DNA of 53,638 nt from JBCBAP01 sp038532435 (GTDB lineage Bacteria > Pseudomonadota > Alphaproteobacteria > Rhodobacterales > Rhodobacteraceae): contig JBCBAP010000020.1 in NCBI GenBank assembly GCA_038532435.1, positions 1-53,638 of the forward strand, in the 5' to 3' direction. Below the pieces are notes generated by a model. It was not told the DNA's origin, made no database searches, and saw nothing but the letters and a program-made list of their open reading frames with translations. A program made the position numbers and the translations under genes. This document shows, one piece after another, positions 9,047-18,027 of this stretch (within the stretch, counting starts at the first letter, position 1; each line of letters starts with the position of its first letter).

Positions 9047-10563
9047 CACCGCTGCTGTCCCTGGACCGGATCACCAAGGCCTATCCCGGCGTGGTCGCAA
9101 ACAGCGCGGTCAGCTTCTCGGTCGAGCCAGGAGAGATCCACGCGCTTCTGGGGGAGAACGGTGCGGGCAAATCCACACTGGTCAAGGCGATCTACGGCCT
9201 CGTCCAGCCCGACGCGGGACAGATGCACCTTCTGGACGACGCGTACGCCCCCGCGAGCCCCGCAGCGGCGCGGGAGGCGGGTGTTGCGATGGTGTTCCAG
9301 CACTTCTCCCTCTTCGATGCGCTCAGCGTTGCGGAGAATATCGCGCTCGGCCTCGGTGACATCCTGCCCCGGCGGGCGCTTGCGGAGCGGATCCGGGAGG
9401 TCTCCCGCGGCTACGGCCTGCCGCTGGACCCGGACCGGCTCGTGGGCGACCTAGGGGTCGGAGAGCGACAGCGGGTCGAGATCGTGCGCTGCCTCCTTCA
9501 ATCCCCGCGCCTGCTTATCATGGACGAGCCGACCTCGGTCCTCACCCCGCAGGAGGTTGCGATCCTGTTCGAGACCCTGCGGCTGTTGCGGCGGGAAGGG
9601 GTGTCGATCCTCTACATCTCCCACAAGCTCGAAGAGATCCGCGCCCTGTGCGACCGGGCCACGATCCTGCGCGGAGGGAGGGTGGTGGCAACCTGCACAC
9701 CGGCGCAGGAGACGTCCCGGTCGATGGCCGAGATGATGATCGGTGCGCGACTGCCCACGCCAACGGCCCGGACCGCAGCACCCGGCCCGGTCCTGCTGGC
9801 GGCCAACGGGATCGATCTGCCCGCGCCCATCCAGTTTGCCACCCCCCTCCGGGACGTCTCTTTCGAGGTGCGCAGTGGCGAGATTCTGGGCATCGCAGGC
9901 GTCGCGGGCAACGGTCAGGAGGAGCTCTTCGCAGCGCTGTCCGGCGAAAGGCCGACCGCGCCCGGGATGATCACCCTGGCGGGTGAGCCCATCGGCCAGC
10001 GCGGCCCCAACGGACGCCGGGCCATGGGGCTGCTCGCGGCACCCGAAGAACGGCTCGGCCACGCGGCAGCGCCTGACATGACGCTCACGGAAAATGCCAT
10101 GCTGTCCGGTCGGGTGAGACAGCGGCTGGGCCTCGCCGGGTTCCTCAAATGGAGCGCGACAACCAACTTCGCCCGCGCGATCATCGAAAGCTTCGACGTG
10201 CGGACGCCGGGGCCCGAAAACGCGGCGAAGAGCCTCTCCGGCGGCAATCTGCAGAAATTCGTCATCGGGCGGGAAGTTCTGCAGTCCCCGCGCGTTTTGA
10301 TCGTGAACCAGCCCACCTGGGGCGTTGACGCGGCCGCGGCCGCGGCGATCCGGCAGGCCCTGCGGGACCTTGCCGCCGGCGGTGCCGCGGTCATCGCCAT
10401 CAGCCAGGACCTCGACGAACTGATGGAGGTGTCCGACAGTCTGGCAGTGATCTCGGGCGGCAGCCTCAGCGCACCGGAGCCGGTGGCGAATGTGAGCGTC
10501 GAGGAGATCGGCTTGCGCATGGGCGGCACCCACGGCATGGAGGTGGCGCATGCTGACGCTTGA
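9043..10563 (+). CDS. BMP-type ABC transporter, duplicated ATPase (purine uptake)
   Basis: Energises import by the transporter encoded with the next three genes. The 506-residue protein has two fused ABC modules. The first has Walker A GENGAGKST (38-46), signature VGERQRVEI and Walker B LLIMDEPTS. The second has a degenerate Walker A (GVAGNGQEE), signature LSGGNLQK and Walker B VLIVNQPTWGVD, as is usual for sugar/nucleoside-type ATPases where only one site is fully active. The start is ATG 9043, overlapping the xdhC stop, although the frame stays open upstream through xdhC. Translational coupling to xdhC suggests the substrate is a purine base, xanthine or urate; that is inference. Confidence 0.9.
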   Translation: MTPLLSLDRITKAYPGVVANSAVSFSVEPGEIHALLGENGAGKSTLVKAIYGLVQPDAGQMHLLDDAYAPASPAAAREAGVAMVFQHFSLFDALSVAENIALGLGDILPRRALAERIREVSRGYGLPLDPDRLVGDLGVGERQRVEIVRCLLQSPRLLIMDEPTSVLTPQEVAILFETLRLLRREGVSILYISHKLEEIRALCDRATILRGGRVVATCTPAQETSRSMAEMMIGARLPTPTARTAAPGPVLLAANGIDLPAPIQFATPLRDVSFEVRSGEILGIAGVAGNGQEELFAALSGERPTAPGMITLAGEPIGQRGPNGRRAMGLLAAPEERLGHAAAPDMTLTENAMLSGRVRQRLGLAGFLKWSATTNFARAIIESFDVRTPGPENAAKSLSGGNLQKFVIGREVLQSPRVLIVNQPTWGVDAAAAAAIRQALRDLAAGGAAVIAISQDLDELMEVSDSLAVISGGSLSAPEPVANVSVEEIGLRMGGTHGMEVAHADA

Positions 10564-11611
10564 GCCCCGCACCAGCCAAAGCCGCGTGATGACCGTGGCG
10601 ACCCCCATCATCGCAGTGATCTGCACCATGATCGCGGGCGGTATCCTGTTTGCAGCCTTGGGAAAGAACCCGGTGGAGGCGATCCGCGTGATCTTCATCG
10701 ATCCGCTGTTCGATCCCTTTTCCCGCACCGAGCTTCTGGTCAAGGCCTGCCCGCTGATCCTGATCGGTGTTGGCCTGTCGCTGGGATTTCGCGCCGGGGT
10801 TTGGAACATCGGAGCGGAGGGCCAGTTCATCATGGGCGGGATCGCGGCGAGCGCCGTGGGGCTTGCCTTCTACGGCACCGAGGGGCAATGGCTGCTCCCC
10901 CTCATGGCGGTTGCCGGGGCGCTCGGCGGGTGGGCCTACGCGATGGTGCCCGCGGTGCTGCGGGTGAAGTTCAACGCAAACGAGATCCTTGTGTCGCTGA
11001 TGCTGGTCTATGTCGCCGATCAGTTCCTCCGGGCCATGGTCTCCGGCCCCCTGCGCAATCCCGCAGGCTTCAACTTTCCCGAAAGCAGGCTGTTTCACGA
11101 CAGTGCGGTGCTGCCCATCCTCATCGAGGGTAGCCGGGTGCACGCAGGGGTGATCGCCGCGTTCTTGGTGGTCCTGCTCGCGTGGCTCGTGCTCGAACGG
11201 CACATCATCGGTTTTAACATCAAACTCACTGGGTCTGCCCCCCGGGCCGCAGCATTTTCCGGCGTGAAGCCTGGGGCAATGGTGGTGGTCTGCCTCGGCA
11301 TCTCCGGTGCCTGCGCGGGTCTCGCGGGGATGATCGAAGCCTCCGGACCGTTTGGCCAGCTTGTCCCGACGCTGCCCCAGGGCTACGGGTTCACGGCGAT
11401 CATTGTCGCGTTTCTGGGGCGGTTGCACCCGGTGGGCATCCTCGTCGCGGCACTCGTGATCGCGCTGACGTACATCGGGGGCGAAACGGCTCAGTTCGCC
11501 CTCCGCCTGCCCGCCGCGGCGATCAGCGTGTTTCAGGGGATGCTGCTGTTCTTCCTGCTCGGCTTCGACATCCTCGTGCGCTACCGCGTCCGGCGGTTGA
11601 GAGTGGCGTGA
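10550..11611 (+). CDS. BMP-type ABC transporter permease 1
   Basis: Inner-membrane permease of the BPD_transp_2 (LivHM-like) family, 353 residues with about nine or ten hydrophobic segments. It carries the family segment GVWNIGAEGQFIMGGIAA (about residues 83-100), which places it with the YufP-type nucleoside permeases. It overlaps the ATPase gene by 14 bases and the second permease by one base (TGATG), so it belongs to one operon. Its substrate is inferred from xdh linkage. Confidence 0.9.
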   Translation: MLTLEPRTSQSRVMTVATPIIAVICTMIAGGILFAALGKNPVEAIRVIFIDPLFDPFSRTELLVKACPLILIGVGLSLGFRAGVWNIGAEGQFIMGGIAASAVGLAFYGTEGQWLLPLMAVAGALGGWAYAMVPAVLRVKFNANEILVSLMLVYVADQFLRAMVSGPLRNPAGFNFPESRLFHDSAVLPILIEGSRVHAGVIAAFLVVLLAWLVLERHIIGFNIKLTGSAPRAAAFSGVKPGAMVVVCLGISGACAGLAGMIEASGPFGQLVPTLPQGYGFTAIIVAFLGRLHPVGILVAALVIALTYIGGETAQFALRLPAAAISVFQGMLLFFLLGFDILVRYRVRRLRVA

Positions 11612-12543
11612 TGGATTTCTCCGCGCTCGACCCGCTGGCCCTCATCGTGTCGCTGATCGTGGCGGCCACACCGCTTGTCCTCGCCGCCATCGGGGAACTA
11701 GTGGTGGAGAAGGCCGGTGTCCTAAACCTGGGCGTTGAGGGGATGATGATCATCGGTGCGGTCACCGGGTTCATCGCGGGCGTGGGCACCGCCTCCCCCG
11801 TGCTCGGGTTTCTGTTCGCCGCACTGTGCGGGGCGGGCGTCGCGCTGATCTTCGGTGTGCTGACGCAAGTGCTGCGCAGCAATCAGGTTGCAACGGGCCT
11901 TGCGCTCACGCTATTCGGCCTCGGCCTCGCGGCACTGCTCGGTCAGGGCTATGCGGGCATCAAACCTCCGTCGACGGAACGGCTGGACCTGCCGGGCCTG
12001 TCCGACCTGCCGGTCATCGGGCCCCTGCTGTTCTCTTTCGACTGGATGGTCTACGCGGCACTCCTCCTCGTGGCGGTGGTCTGGGTGTTTCTGAACAGGA
12101 CCCGGGCCGGTCTGGTGCTGCGCGCGGTCGGAGAGAACCATGACGCAGCCCATGCGCTCGGCTACAAGGTCGTGCGCATCCGCCTGATCGCGATCGCGTT
12201 CGGCGGTGCCTGCGCGGGGCTGGGTGGCGCCTACCTGAGCCTGGTGCGGGTTCCACAATGGTCCGAGGGGATGACCGCGGGCATCGGCTGGATCGCCCTT
12301 GCGATCGTCGTCTTCGCCGCGTGGAAGCCCGCCCGCGTGATCCTCGGCGCTTGGCTCTTCGGCGGGGTGACGATCCTGCAGCTCAACCTGCAGGCCCTCG
12401 GCGTGCCGATCCCCACCGCCTACCTGTCCATGACGCCCTACCTCGTCACCATCCTCGTGCTGGTGATCATGTCCGCCGACCGCACCCGCGCCGCGCTGAA
12501 CGCACCGGCGAGCCTCGGCCGCGTCTTCCAACCAACAAACTGA
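11611..12543 (+). CDS. BMP-type ABC transporter permease 2
   Basis: Second membrane subunit, 310 residues, BPD_transp_2 family (YufQ-like). The family segment is VLNLGVEGMMIIGAV near residues 36-50, followed by strongly hydrophobic helices. An in-frame GTG at 11608 just before the ATG is an alternative start; I prefer ATG 11611 because it overlaps the previous stop as TGATG. It would pair with permease 1 to form the channel. Confidence 0.9.
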   Translation: MDFSALDPLALIVSLIVAATPLVLAAIGELVVEKAGVLNLGVEGMMIIGAVTGFIAGVGTASPVLGFLFAALCGAGVALIFGVLTQVLRSNQVATGLALTLFGLGLAALLGQGYAGIKPPSTERLDLPGLSDLPVIGPLLFSFDWMVYAALLLVAVVWVFLNRTRAGLVLRAVGENHDAAHALGYKVVRIRLIAIAFGGACAGLGGAYLSLVRVPQWSEGMTAGIGWIALAIVVFAAWKPARVILGAWLFGGVTILQLNLQALGVPIPTAYLSMTPYLVTILVLVIMSADRTRAALNAPASLGRVFQPTN

Positions 12544-12565
12544 CACCAACAGGAAAGGACCAGTT

Positions 12566-13639
12566 ATGAAGTTCCTCAAACCCCTTGCCGCCGCCGCAGC
12601 GCTCGGCCTCATCGCGCCGACCGCCGTCGCCGACGGACACGACCCGCTGAAGGTCGGCTTCATCTATGTGGGCCCGGTGGGCGACTATGGCTGGTCCTAC
12701 CAGCATGATCAGGGCCGCCTCGCGGTCGAGGAAGCGTTCGGCGACAAGGTCGAGACGACCTTCGTCGAGAGCGTGCCAGAGGGCGACAGCGAGCGGGTGA
12801 TCCGTCAGATGGCCCAGTCCGGGCACGACCTGATCTTCACCACCTCCTTCGGCTACATGACGCCGACCGTGCGCGTCGCCCAGCAGTTCCCGGACGTGAA
12901 GTTCGAGCACGCCACCGGATACCAGCGGTCCGACAACGTTTCCACCTATTCCGGCAAGTTCTACGAGGGGCGCTGGGTGCAGGGCCTGATCGCAGGCAAC
13001 ATGACTGAGAGCGACACCATCGGCTACATCGCCTCCTACCCGATTCCGGAGGTGATCCGGGGCATCAACGCGAGCTACTTGGCGGCGAAGTCCGTCAACC
13101 CGGACATCCAGTTCAAGATCGTGTGGGTCTACACCTGGTTCGATCCGGGCAAGGAGGCGGATGCCGCCAACACGCTGATCGAGCAGGGCGCGGACATCAT
13201 CCTTCAGCATACGGACAGCCCGGCGGCGATGACCATTGCCGAGGAGCAGGGCATCTACGCGTTCGGTCAGGCGTCGGACATGAAAGAGTTTGGTCCCAAC
13301 GCACGGCTGTCTTCGATCATCGACAACTGGAACCCCTACTATGTCGCGCGGGTGCAGGCGGTGATGGACGGCACGTGGGAGAGCGAGGACACCTGGGGCG
13401 GCATCGATTCCGGTATGACGGAGATCGGGGGCTTCTCCGACAAGATCCCGTTCGAGGTGCGCAAGCTCGCGATGGATGCGACGGTTGCGATCGCGTCGGG
13501 CCGGTTCGAGCCGTTCACCGGGCCGATCAACAAGCAGGATGGATCTGCCTGGCTTGCCGACGGTGAGGTTGCGGACATCGGAACCCTGCTCGGTATGGAC
13601 TTCTACGTGGAAGGGATCGAGGGCGACATCCCTCAGTAG
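12566..13639 (+). CDS. BMP-family substrate-binding protein (purine transporter)
   Basis: Periplasmic binding component of the upstream ABC transporter, PnrA/BMP family. The 357-residue precursor starts MKFLKPLAAAAALGLIAPTAVADG, a clear signal peptide cleaved after the Ala-rich stretch, without a lipobox. The mature part has the alpha/beta BMP pattern (VGFIYVGPVGDYGWSYQHDQG, then IFTTSFGYM). It is 25-35 residues longer than the three BMP proteins at 28-31 kb and clearly diverged from them, so the two transporters probably have different ligands. The Shine-Dalgarno AGGAAAGGA precedes ATG 12566. A strong terminator follows the stop. Confidence 0.92.
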   Translation: MKFLKPLAAAAALGLIAPTAVADGHDPLKVGFIYVGPVGDYGWSYQHDQGRLAVEEAFGDKVETTFVESVPEGDSERVIRQMAQSGHDLIFTTSFGYMTPTVRVAQQFPDVKFEHATGYQRSDNVSTYSGKFYEGRWVQGLIAGNMTESDTIGYIASYPIPEVIRGINASYLAAKSVNPDIQFKIVWVYTWFDPGKEADAANTLIEQGADIILQHTDSPAAMTIAEEQGIYAFGQASDMKEFGPNARLSSIIDNWNPYYVARVQAVMDGTWESEDTWGGIDSGMTEIGGFSDKIPFEVRKLAMDATVAIASGRFEPFTGPINKQDGSAWLADGEVADIGTLLGMDFYVEGIEGDIPQ

Positions 13640-14472
13640 ATCCAGACATAGTCCGACTGAAGATCGAAGCCCCGGCCGATGGCCGGGGCTTTGTTGACTG
13701 CGCCGTTGGTCAGGTCGATCTGTCGTATCCTGCCCGTGGCGTAGGGGAGCCGCCGCACGTTGGAGGGCAGCGGCGGCTCCGTGAAGGAAACCGGTCGTGC
13801 GCCAAGATCAGGCGTGAACCGGTCACCGGTTGTTCCGGACGCGCCCGCCGTGCAGAACGGACGCGCCACCCCCTTGTTCCGGGTTGTGGAAGGTGTCGGG
13901 CGCCGGGCGACATAGAGCGCACCGAGGCTCGACAGAAGCAGCATGAGGGAGGCGGGGAGAGGCACCGGCGCAGGCTGGCTGTACTCCACCAGAATGCCCG
14001 CCTCGGACGACGAGTACCAGTCATTCCACTGGCCGATGCCGTTCCACCAGCCGACCATGTAGTCCTCGCCCTTGCCGTAGTCGTTCGGCTCACCCGGGGC
14101 CCAGACCGAGTAGTCGATGAGGGTGCCCGACTCCGGGCCGGCGGCCCAGCGCCAGGTGCCTTCTTCGGTTACGTCCGTACCACCGAGCCAGAACCGCTCC
14201 GTCCCCAGTTCGAGGCTGCTGTAGAGGTTCTTGAGAAACTTCCACTCTTGCTTCGAGGTGACCGTCACAAGGTGGCCGGGTGCGCCGTTATGGGTGCGGG
14301 ACTCCGCCTCGGCGAAGCCCGCGCGGGGGGTATAGGTACCACTCACGAATTCATAGGAATGGCCATTGCCGCCATCCGCTTCGTCCCATGTGACTGTGAT
14401 GGCCTGGGCGCTTGTCGCGATGAGGGTCGCAAGCGCAGCGCCAAGGATCTGGGAGGCAAACTTGATCGTCAT
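13633..14472 (-). CDS. Secreted C-type lectin-like protein with VPLPA-CTERM-like signal
   Basis: 279-residue exported protein of unknown ligand. A signal peptide (MTIKFASQILGAALATLIAT, cut near AQA) is followed by a C-type lectin fold: GHLVTVTSKQEWKFL, FWLGGTD, GTWRWAAGPESG, WAPGEPNDYGKGEDYMVGW and WNDW. Then comes VPLPASLMLLLSSLGALYVARR, a VPLPA-type sorting signal with a hydrophobic helix and basic end, normally the extreme C terminus and processed by an exosortase. Here about 90 further residues of unremarkable sequence follow, crossing the opposing terminator and the end of the binding-protein gene. The native stop is probably lost or frameshifted. I use ATG 14472 with GGAGAGAG upstream, not the ATG at 14484. 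Confidence 0.78.
   Translation of the reverse strand: MTIKFASQILGAALATLIATSAQAITVTWDEADGGNGHSYEFVSGTYTPRAGFAEAESRTHNGAPGHLVTVTSKQEWKFLKNLYSSLELGTERFWLGGTDVTEEGTWRWAAGPESGTLIDYSVWAPGEPNDYGKGEDYMVGWWNGIGQWNDWYSSSEAGILVEYSQPAPVPLPASLMLLLSSLGALYVARRPTPSTTRNKGVARPFCTAGASGTTGDRFTPDLGARPVSFTEPPLPSNVRRLPYATGRIRQIDLTNGAVNKAPAIGRGFDLQSDYVWIY
13668..13695 (+). terminator. Rho-independent terminator of the uraH-xdh-transporter operon
   Basis: A perfect 10-bp stem (AGCCCCGGCC / GGCCGGGGCT) with a GAT loop is followed by TTGTT. It lies 28 bases after the binding-protein stop. The 3' tail of the opposing lectin reading frame runs through it. Confidence 0.85.
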
Positions 14473-14739
14473 AACTCTCTCCATACTGTGCGGGGTGGGA
14501 CCCGCTGGGGTGTGTTCGATGGGGGGAGAATTGCTGTCGAAATGTGTTCGAAATGTGCCGGATTCCGCTCTCCAAAGAGCAGGTTACCTAGGGTCAATTT
14601 TCACCCTAAGGCTATATGATGATTGAGAAATATACGGTGGTCTACCTGCACTATCCTTTAGGGTATGCGACTCGCGCCAACCCGCCGCCCCGGGTGAGGC
14701 AAATGCGACGTGGTTAATCGAAAGGGCGGGGTGTGGCGT
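14473..14739. other. Upstream region of the lectin gene with repeated TAGGGT/ACCCTA motifs
   Basis: This gap between the MFS gene's 3' end and the lectin start is locally AT-rich around 14590-14670. TAGGGT (14589-14594) and ACCCTA (14603-14608) form a perfect inverted repeat with an eight-base spacer. CCTTTAGGGT recurs at 14655-14664, about five helical turns away, as a near-complement of ACCCTAAGG at 14603-14611. The spacing looks like an operator array for the lectin gene. The binding protein is unknown. Confidence 0.5.
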
Positions 14740-15954
14740 TTACTCTGCCGGGGCGGCCATGCCTGCACGCCAGCGCAGGAACAGCACCAGCGACACGACC
14801 GTCAGCAGCGCCGCCGCCAGGAACGGTGCGCCGGGCAGATACGGCAGGCCTGGTGCGGTGAAGAGGGCGAAGAGCCCGGTCATCAGCGGTGGCGAAACGA
14901 TTCGCGCGGCGCCGTCGGAGCTTGCCCAGACCCCTTGCAGCTCCCCCTGACGGTCCGCAGAGAGCGCCGCCGACATGATCCCCTGGGCCGCGGGCGTGAC
15001 GATGATGCCGAGCGCACAGATCGGCAGCAGCATGAACAGGAGCATCGTGGACGGCACGAAGGCGATGGAGACCAGCGCCACGAGGTTGAGCATCAGCCCG
15101 ATCTGGACCGTGCGCTCCGGTCCGAACCGGTCGATGAACACCCGGATCAGACCGCCCTGCACCACCGCGACGCAAACGCCGAAGGCCGCGAGCGACTGAC
15201 CGATCAGACCGGGGGACCAGCCGAGCTTCGCTGTGGTGAAAAAGGCCCAGATCACCGGATAGACGTTCGAGGCGAGCTGATAGGCGAAGACGACCGCTAT
15301 GAGCCCACCGATCTGCGGCACGGCCCGCAGGCGCAGGATCGCCGCTGCCGGGTTGCCCTCCCGCAGGCGAAACGGGCGGCGCCGCTCCGGCGGGAGCGTC
15401 TCTTTGAGCACGATCGCACCGAGAACCGCGTTGGCGAGCGCCAGACCGGCGGCAGCGTAAAAGGGCGCACGCGGCCCGATCTCTCCCAGCAGCCCTCCGA
15501 TCGCGGGGCCGAGGATGAAACCGATGCCGAAGCCTGCCCCCAGAAGGCCGAAATTGGCCGCCCTGTCTTCAGGCTTCGAGATGTCGGCCATGTAGGCGTT
15601 AGCCGTCGCCTGCGTCGCCCCGGTGATGCCGTTGATGATGCGCGCGACAAAGAGCAGCCAGAGCGTTGGTGCGACGGCCATCAGCAGATAGTCGAGCCCC
15701 ATCACCACCATGGAGATCAGCAGCACCGGCCGCCGCCCGTACCGATCCGACAGGTTGCCAAGCGTGGGCCCGAACAGGAACTGCATCACCGCGTAGGTGA
15801 AGGCGAGCCAGCCGCCCCAGAACGCCGCATCGGAGATGCCGCCGTCGCTCAGTTCATCGAGCAGGTCCGGCATCACCGGGATGATGAGGCCAATCCCCAT
15901 GGCATCGAGCACGAGAGTGATGAAAATAAAGACGACGGGGAGGCGGGACTTCAT
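14740..15954 (-). CDS. TetA-like MFS drug/H+ antiporter
   Basis: 404-residue, 12-helix major facilitator of the TCR/TetA group, expected to export a drug or metabolite in exchange for protons across the inner membrane. The opening (LDAMGIGLIIPVMPDLL) is the TetA-type first helix. Motif A is GNLSDRYGRRPVLL after helix 2, and the motif C-like stretch GAGFGIGFILGPAIGGLLG lies in helix 5. No TetR-like repressor is adjacent, unlike true tetracycline determinants, so I call family only. It is divergent from guaD with a 50-base gap, and AAGG lies upstream of ATG 15954. Confidence 0.88.
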   Translation of the reverse strand: MKSRLPVVFIFITLVLDAMGIGLIIPVMPDLLDELSDGGISDAAFWGGWLAFTYAVMQFLFGPTLGNLSDRYGRRPVLLISMVVMGLDYLLMAVAPTLWLLFVARIINGITGATQATANAYMADISKPEDRAANFGLLGAGFGIGFILGPAIGGLLGEIGPRAPFYAAAGLALANAVLGAIVLKETLPPERRRPFRLREGNPAAAILRLRAVPQIGGLIAVVFAYQLASNVYPVIWAFFTTAKLGWSPGLIGQSLAAFGVCVAVVQGGLIRVFIDRFGPERTVQIGLMLNLVALVSIAFVPSTMLLFMLLPICALGIIVTPAAQGIMSAALSADRQGELQGVWASSDGAARIVSPPLMTGLFALFTAPGLPYLPGAPFLAAALLTVVSLVLFLRWRAGMAAPAE

Positions 15955-16004
15955 TGACGGCTTGCCTTAGACCAGATGACACCCATCCGTGAGGCTCTTC
16001 GACG

Positions 16005-17294
16005 ATGAATGCAACGCTCCATTGCGGTCAGACGCTGGAATTCACCGGCAATCCCTTCCGCATGCCCTGGTCCGAGGTGGCCCTGCACCGGCGGCGCGGG
16101 GCCATTCTGGTCGAGAACGGGCATTTCGCAGCGGTCGGAGAGGCGGACGATCTGCGGCGGTCACATCCGGACGCGGACGTCGCCGATCACGGCGATCACC
16201 TGCTCCTGCCAGGCTTCGTGGACGCCCATGTGCACTATCCCCAGACGCGGATCATCGCGAGCTGGGGCAAACGGTTGATCGACTGGCTGAACACGTACAC
16301 CTTCCCGGAAGAAACCCGGTTTTCCGACCCGGGCCATGCCCGTGCCGTGGCGGAGGATTATCTGAGCTTCAGCCTTGCCCACGGCATCACTACGGCGGCA
16401 AGCTACTGCACGATCCATCCAGAAAGCGCCGATGCGCTCTTCTCCGCCGCCCAGGCGCGGGGGATGCGGATGCTCGCCGGGCGGACCATGATGGACCGCA
16501 ACGCACCCGACGGGTTGCGCGATACGGCCCGGCAATCCCACGACGAAAGCGCGGATCTGATCGCCCGCTGGCACGGCGTCGACCGTCTCGGCTACGCCAT
16601 CACGCCCCGGTTTGCACCGACCTCCAGTCCCGCCCAGCTCGAGGCCGCGGGGGCGCTCTGGGCCGCGCATCCTGACTGCCTCATGCAGACCCACCTCTCC
16701 GAACAGCACGAGGAGATCGCCTGGGTCTCCGACCTCTATCCACAGGATACGGATTACTTCGCGGTCTATGAACGGTTCGGTCTCGCGGGCCCGCGCGCGG
16801 TCATGGGCCACGCGATCCACCTGACCGTGCGGGAGCGGGAGGCGATCCGCGCGACGGGCAGCGGCATCGCCCACTGTCCGACCTCCAACACGTTCATCGG
16901 CTCGGGCCTCTGCGATGTTCGCGGTCTTACGGAGGCTGGGGTGCCCATGGGGCTCGCGACGGATGTCGGCGGCGGCTCCAGCTTTTCGATGCTGCGGACC
17001 ATGGCCGCGGCCTACGAGGTCGGACAGTTGCGCGGGGACAGTCTGCATCCGGCGGAGCTTCTGTGGCTCGCGACCGCCGGATCCGCGGAGGTCCTGGGAC
17101 TGGAGGACAAGGTTGGCAGGCTGGTACCCGGGGGCGAGGCAGACATGATCGCCCTCGATCTCGCCTCAACTCCGGTGATCGCCCAGCGCGCTGCCCGGGC
17201 GGGCGATGTGTGGGAGGCGCTGTTCCCCACGATCATGCTCGGCGATGACCGCGCGATCGCGCAGGTGTGGATCGCAGGCGAGGCGATGAGCTGA
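16005..17294 (+). CDS. guaD: Guanine deaminase
   Basis: Zinc amidohydrolase converting guanine to xanthine and ammonia, supplying xanthine dehydrogenase. The 429 residues carry GFVDAHVHYPQ (metal His75 and His77), the GuaD-specific SWGKRLIDWLNTYTFPEE, then THLSEQHEEI (metal and substrate His) and LATDVGGGSSFSML with the metal aspartate. This combination separates it from chlorohydrolases and cytosine deaminases. It stands alone on the plus strand between the two purine operons. The Shine-Dalgarno GAGG near 15991 is weak. Confidence 0.95.
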   Translation: MNATLHCGQTLEFTGNPFRMPWSEVALHRRRGAILVENGHFAAVGEADDLRRSHPDADVADHGDHLLLPGFVDAHVHYPQTRIIASWGKRLIDWLNTYTFPEETRFSDPGHARAVAEDYLSFSLAHGITTAASYCTIHPESADALFSAAQARGMRMLAGRTMMDRNAPDGLRDTARQSHDESADLIARWHGVDRLGYAITPRFAPTSSPAQLEAAGALWAAHPDCLMQTHLSEQHEEIAWVSDLYPQDTDYFAVYERFGLAGPRAVMGHAIHLTVREREAIRATGSGIAHCPTSNTFIGSGLCDVRGLTEAGVPMGLATDVGGGSSFSMLRTMAAAYEVGQLRGDSLHPAELLWLATAGSAEVLGLEDKVGRLVPGGEADMIALDLASTPVIAQRAARAGDVWEALFPTIMLGDDRAIAQVWIAGEAMS

Positions 17295-17394
17295 CCACTG
17301 TACGGCGCCTGCATCCAAGGGCGGGCCCGCGCCCGACGGGACGGTGCCGTTCCGGCGGAGCGGCGGCAGGCTGTCTTGCCCCCTCCGAAGAGAC

Positions 17395-18027
17395 TTACTT
17401 CGTGCCGAACATCCGGTCTCCGGCATCGCCGAGGCCAGGCATGATGTAGCCGACGTCGTTCAACCGTTCATCCAGTGCTGCCGTCACGATCCGTACGTCC
17501 GGATGCGCCTCCTGCATCCGGGCAACGCCCTCGGGGGCCGCAAGCAGGCACATGAAGCGGATGTCTTTCGCCCCGCTTTCCTTGAGCAGCGACACAGCAG
17601 CGGCGGAGGAGTTGCCGGTCGCAAGCATCGGATCGACCGCGATCACGACCCGGTCGGAGAGTTCGCTCGGCACCTTGTAATAGTACTGCACCGGCTTCAG
17701 CGTTGCCTCGTCGCGATAGAGGCCGACAAACCCGACCCGGGCCGAGGGGATCAGCTCCAGCACCCCGTCGAGCAGACCGTTGCCCGCCCGCAGGATGGAG
17801 ATGAGGGCAAGCTTCTTGCCCTTCAGCGTCGGCGCCTCCATCTCCACCAGCGGCGTGTCGATGGTCTTCGTCGTCATCGGCAGGTCGCGGGTGATCTCAT
17901 AGGCCAGCAGGTGGCTGATCTCCTGCAGAAGCTGCCTGAACACAGCCGTGGGCGTGCCCTTGTCCCGCATCAGCGTCAGCTTGTGTTGCACGAGCGGATG
18001 ATCGACGACGGTCAGGTGATCGGTCAT
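17395..18027 (-). CDS. upp: Uracil phosphoribosyltransferase
   Basis: Salvages uracil with PRPP to UMP in the cytoplasm. The 210-residue length equals the typical enzyme. The PRPP loop reads VIAVDPMLATGNSSAAAV (about residues 125-142), and the protein ends with the segment LGDAGDRMFGTK, typical of Upp. It is the last gene of the nucleoside run, overlapping add by four bases (ATGA). In this context it would recover uracil released from imported uridine. The roughly 100 bases to guaD show no convincing terminator. Confidence 0.96.
   Translation of the reverse strand: MTDHLTVVDHPLVQHKLTLMRDKGTPTAVFRQLLQEISHLLAYEITRDLPMTTKTIDTPLVEMEAPTLKGKKLALISILRAGNGLLDGVLELIPSARVGFVGLYRDEATLKPVQYYYKVPSELSDRVVIAVDPMLATGNSSAAAVSLLKESGAKDIRFMCLLAAPEGVARMQEAHPDVRIVTAALDERLNDVGYIMPGLGDAGDRMFGTK

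Noticed and set aside
14710..15957. 415-codon open frame antisense to the MFS transporter gene
   Set aside because: Very rich in Arg, Asp, Gln and His with no hydrophobic core; the opposite strand encodes a complete 12-helix transporter.
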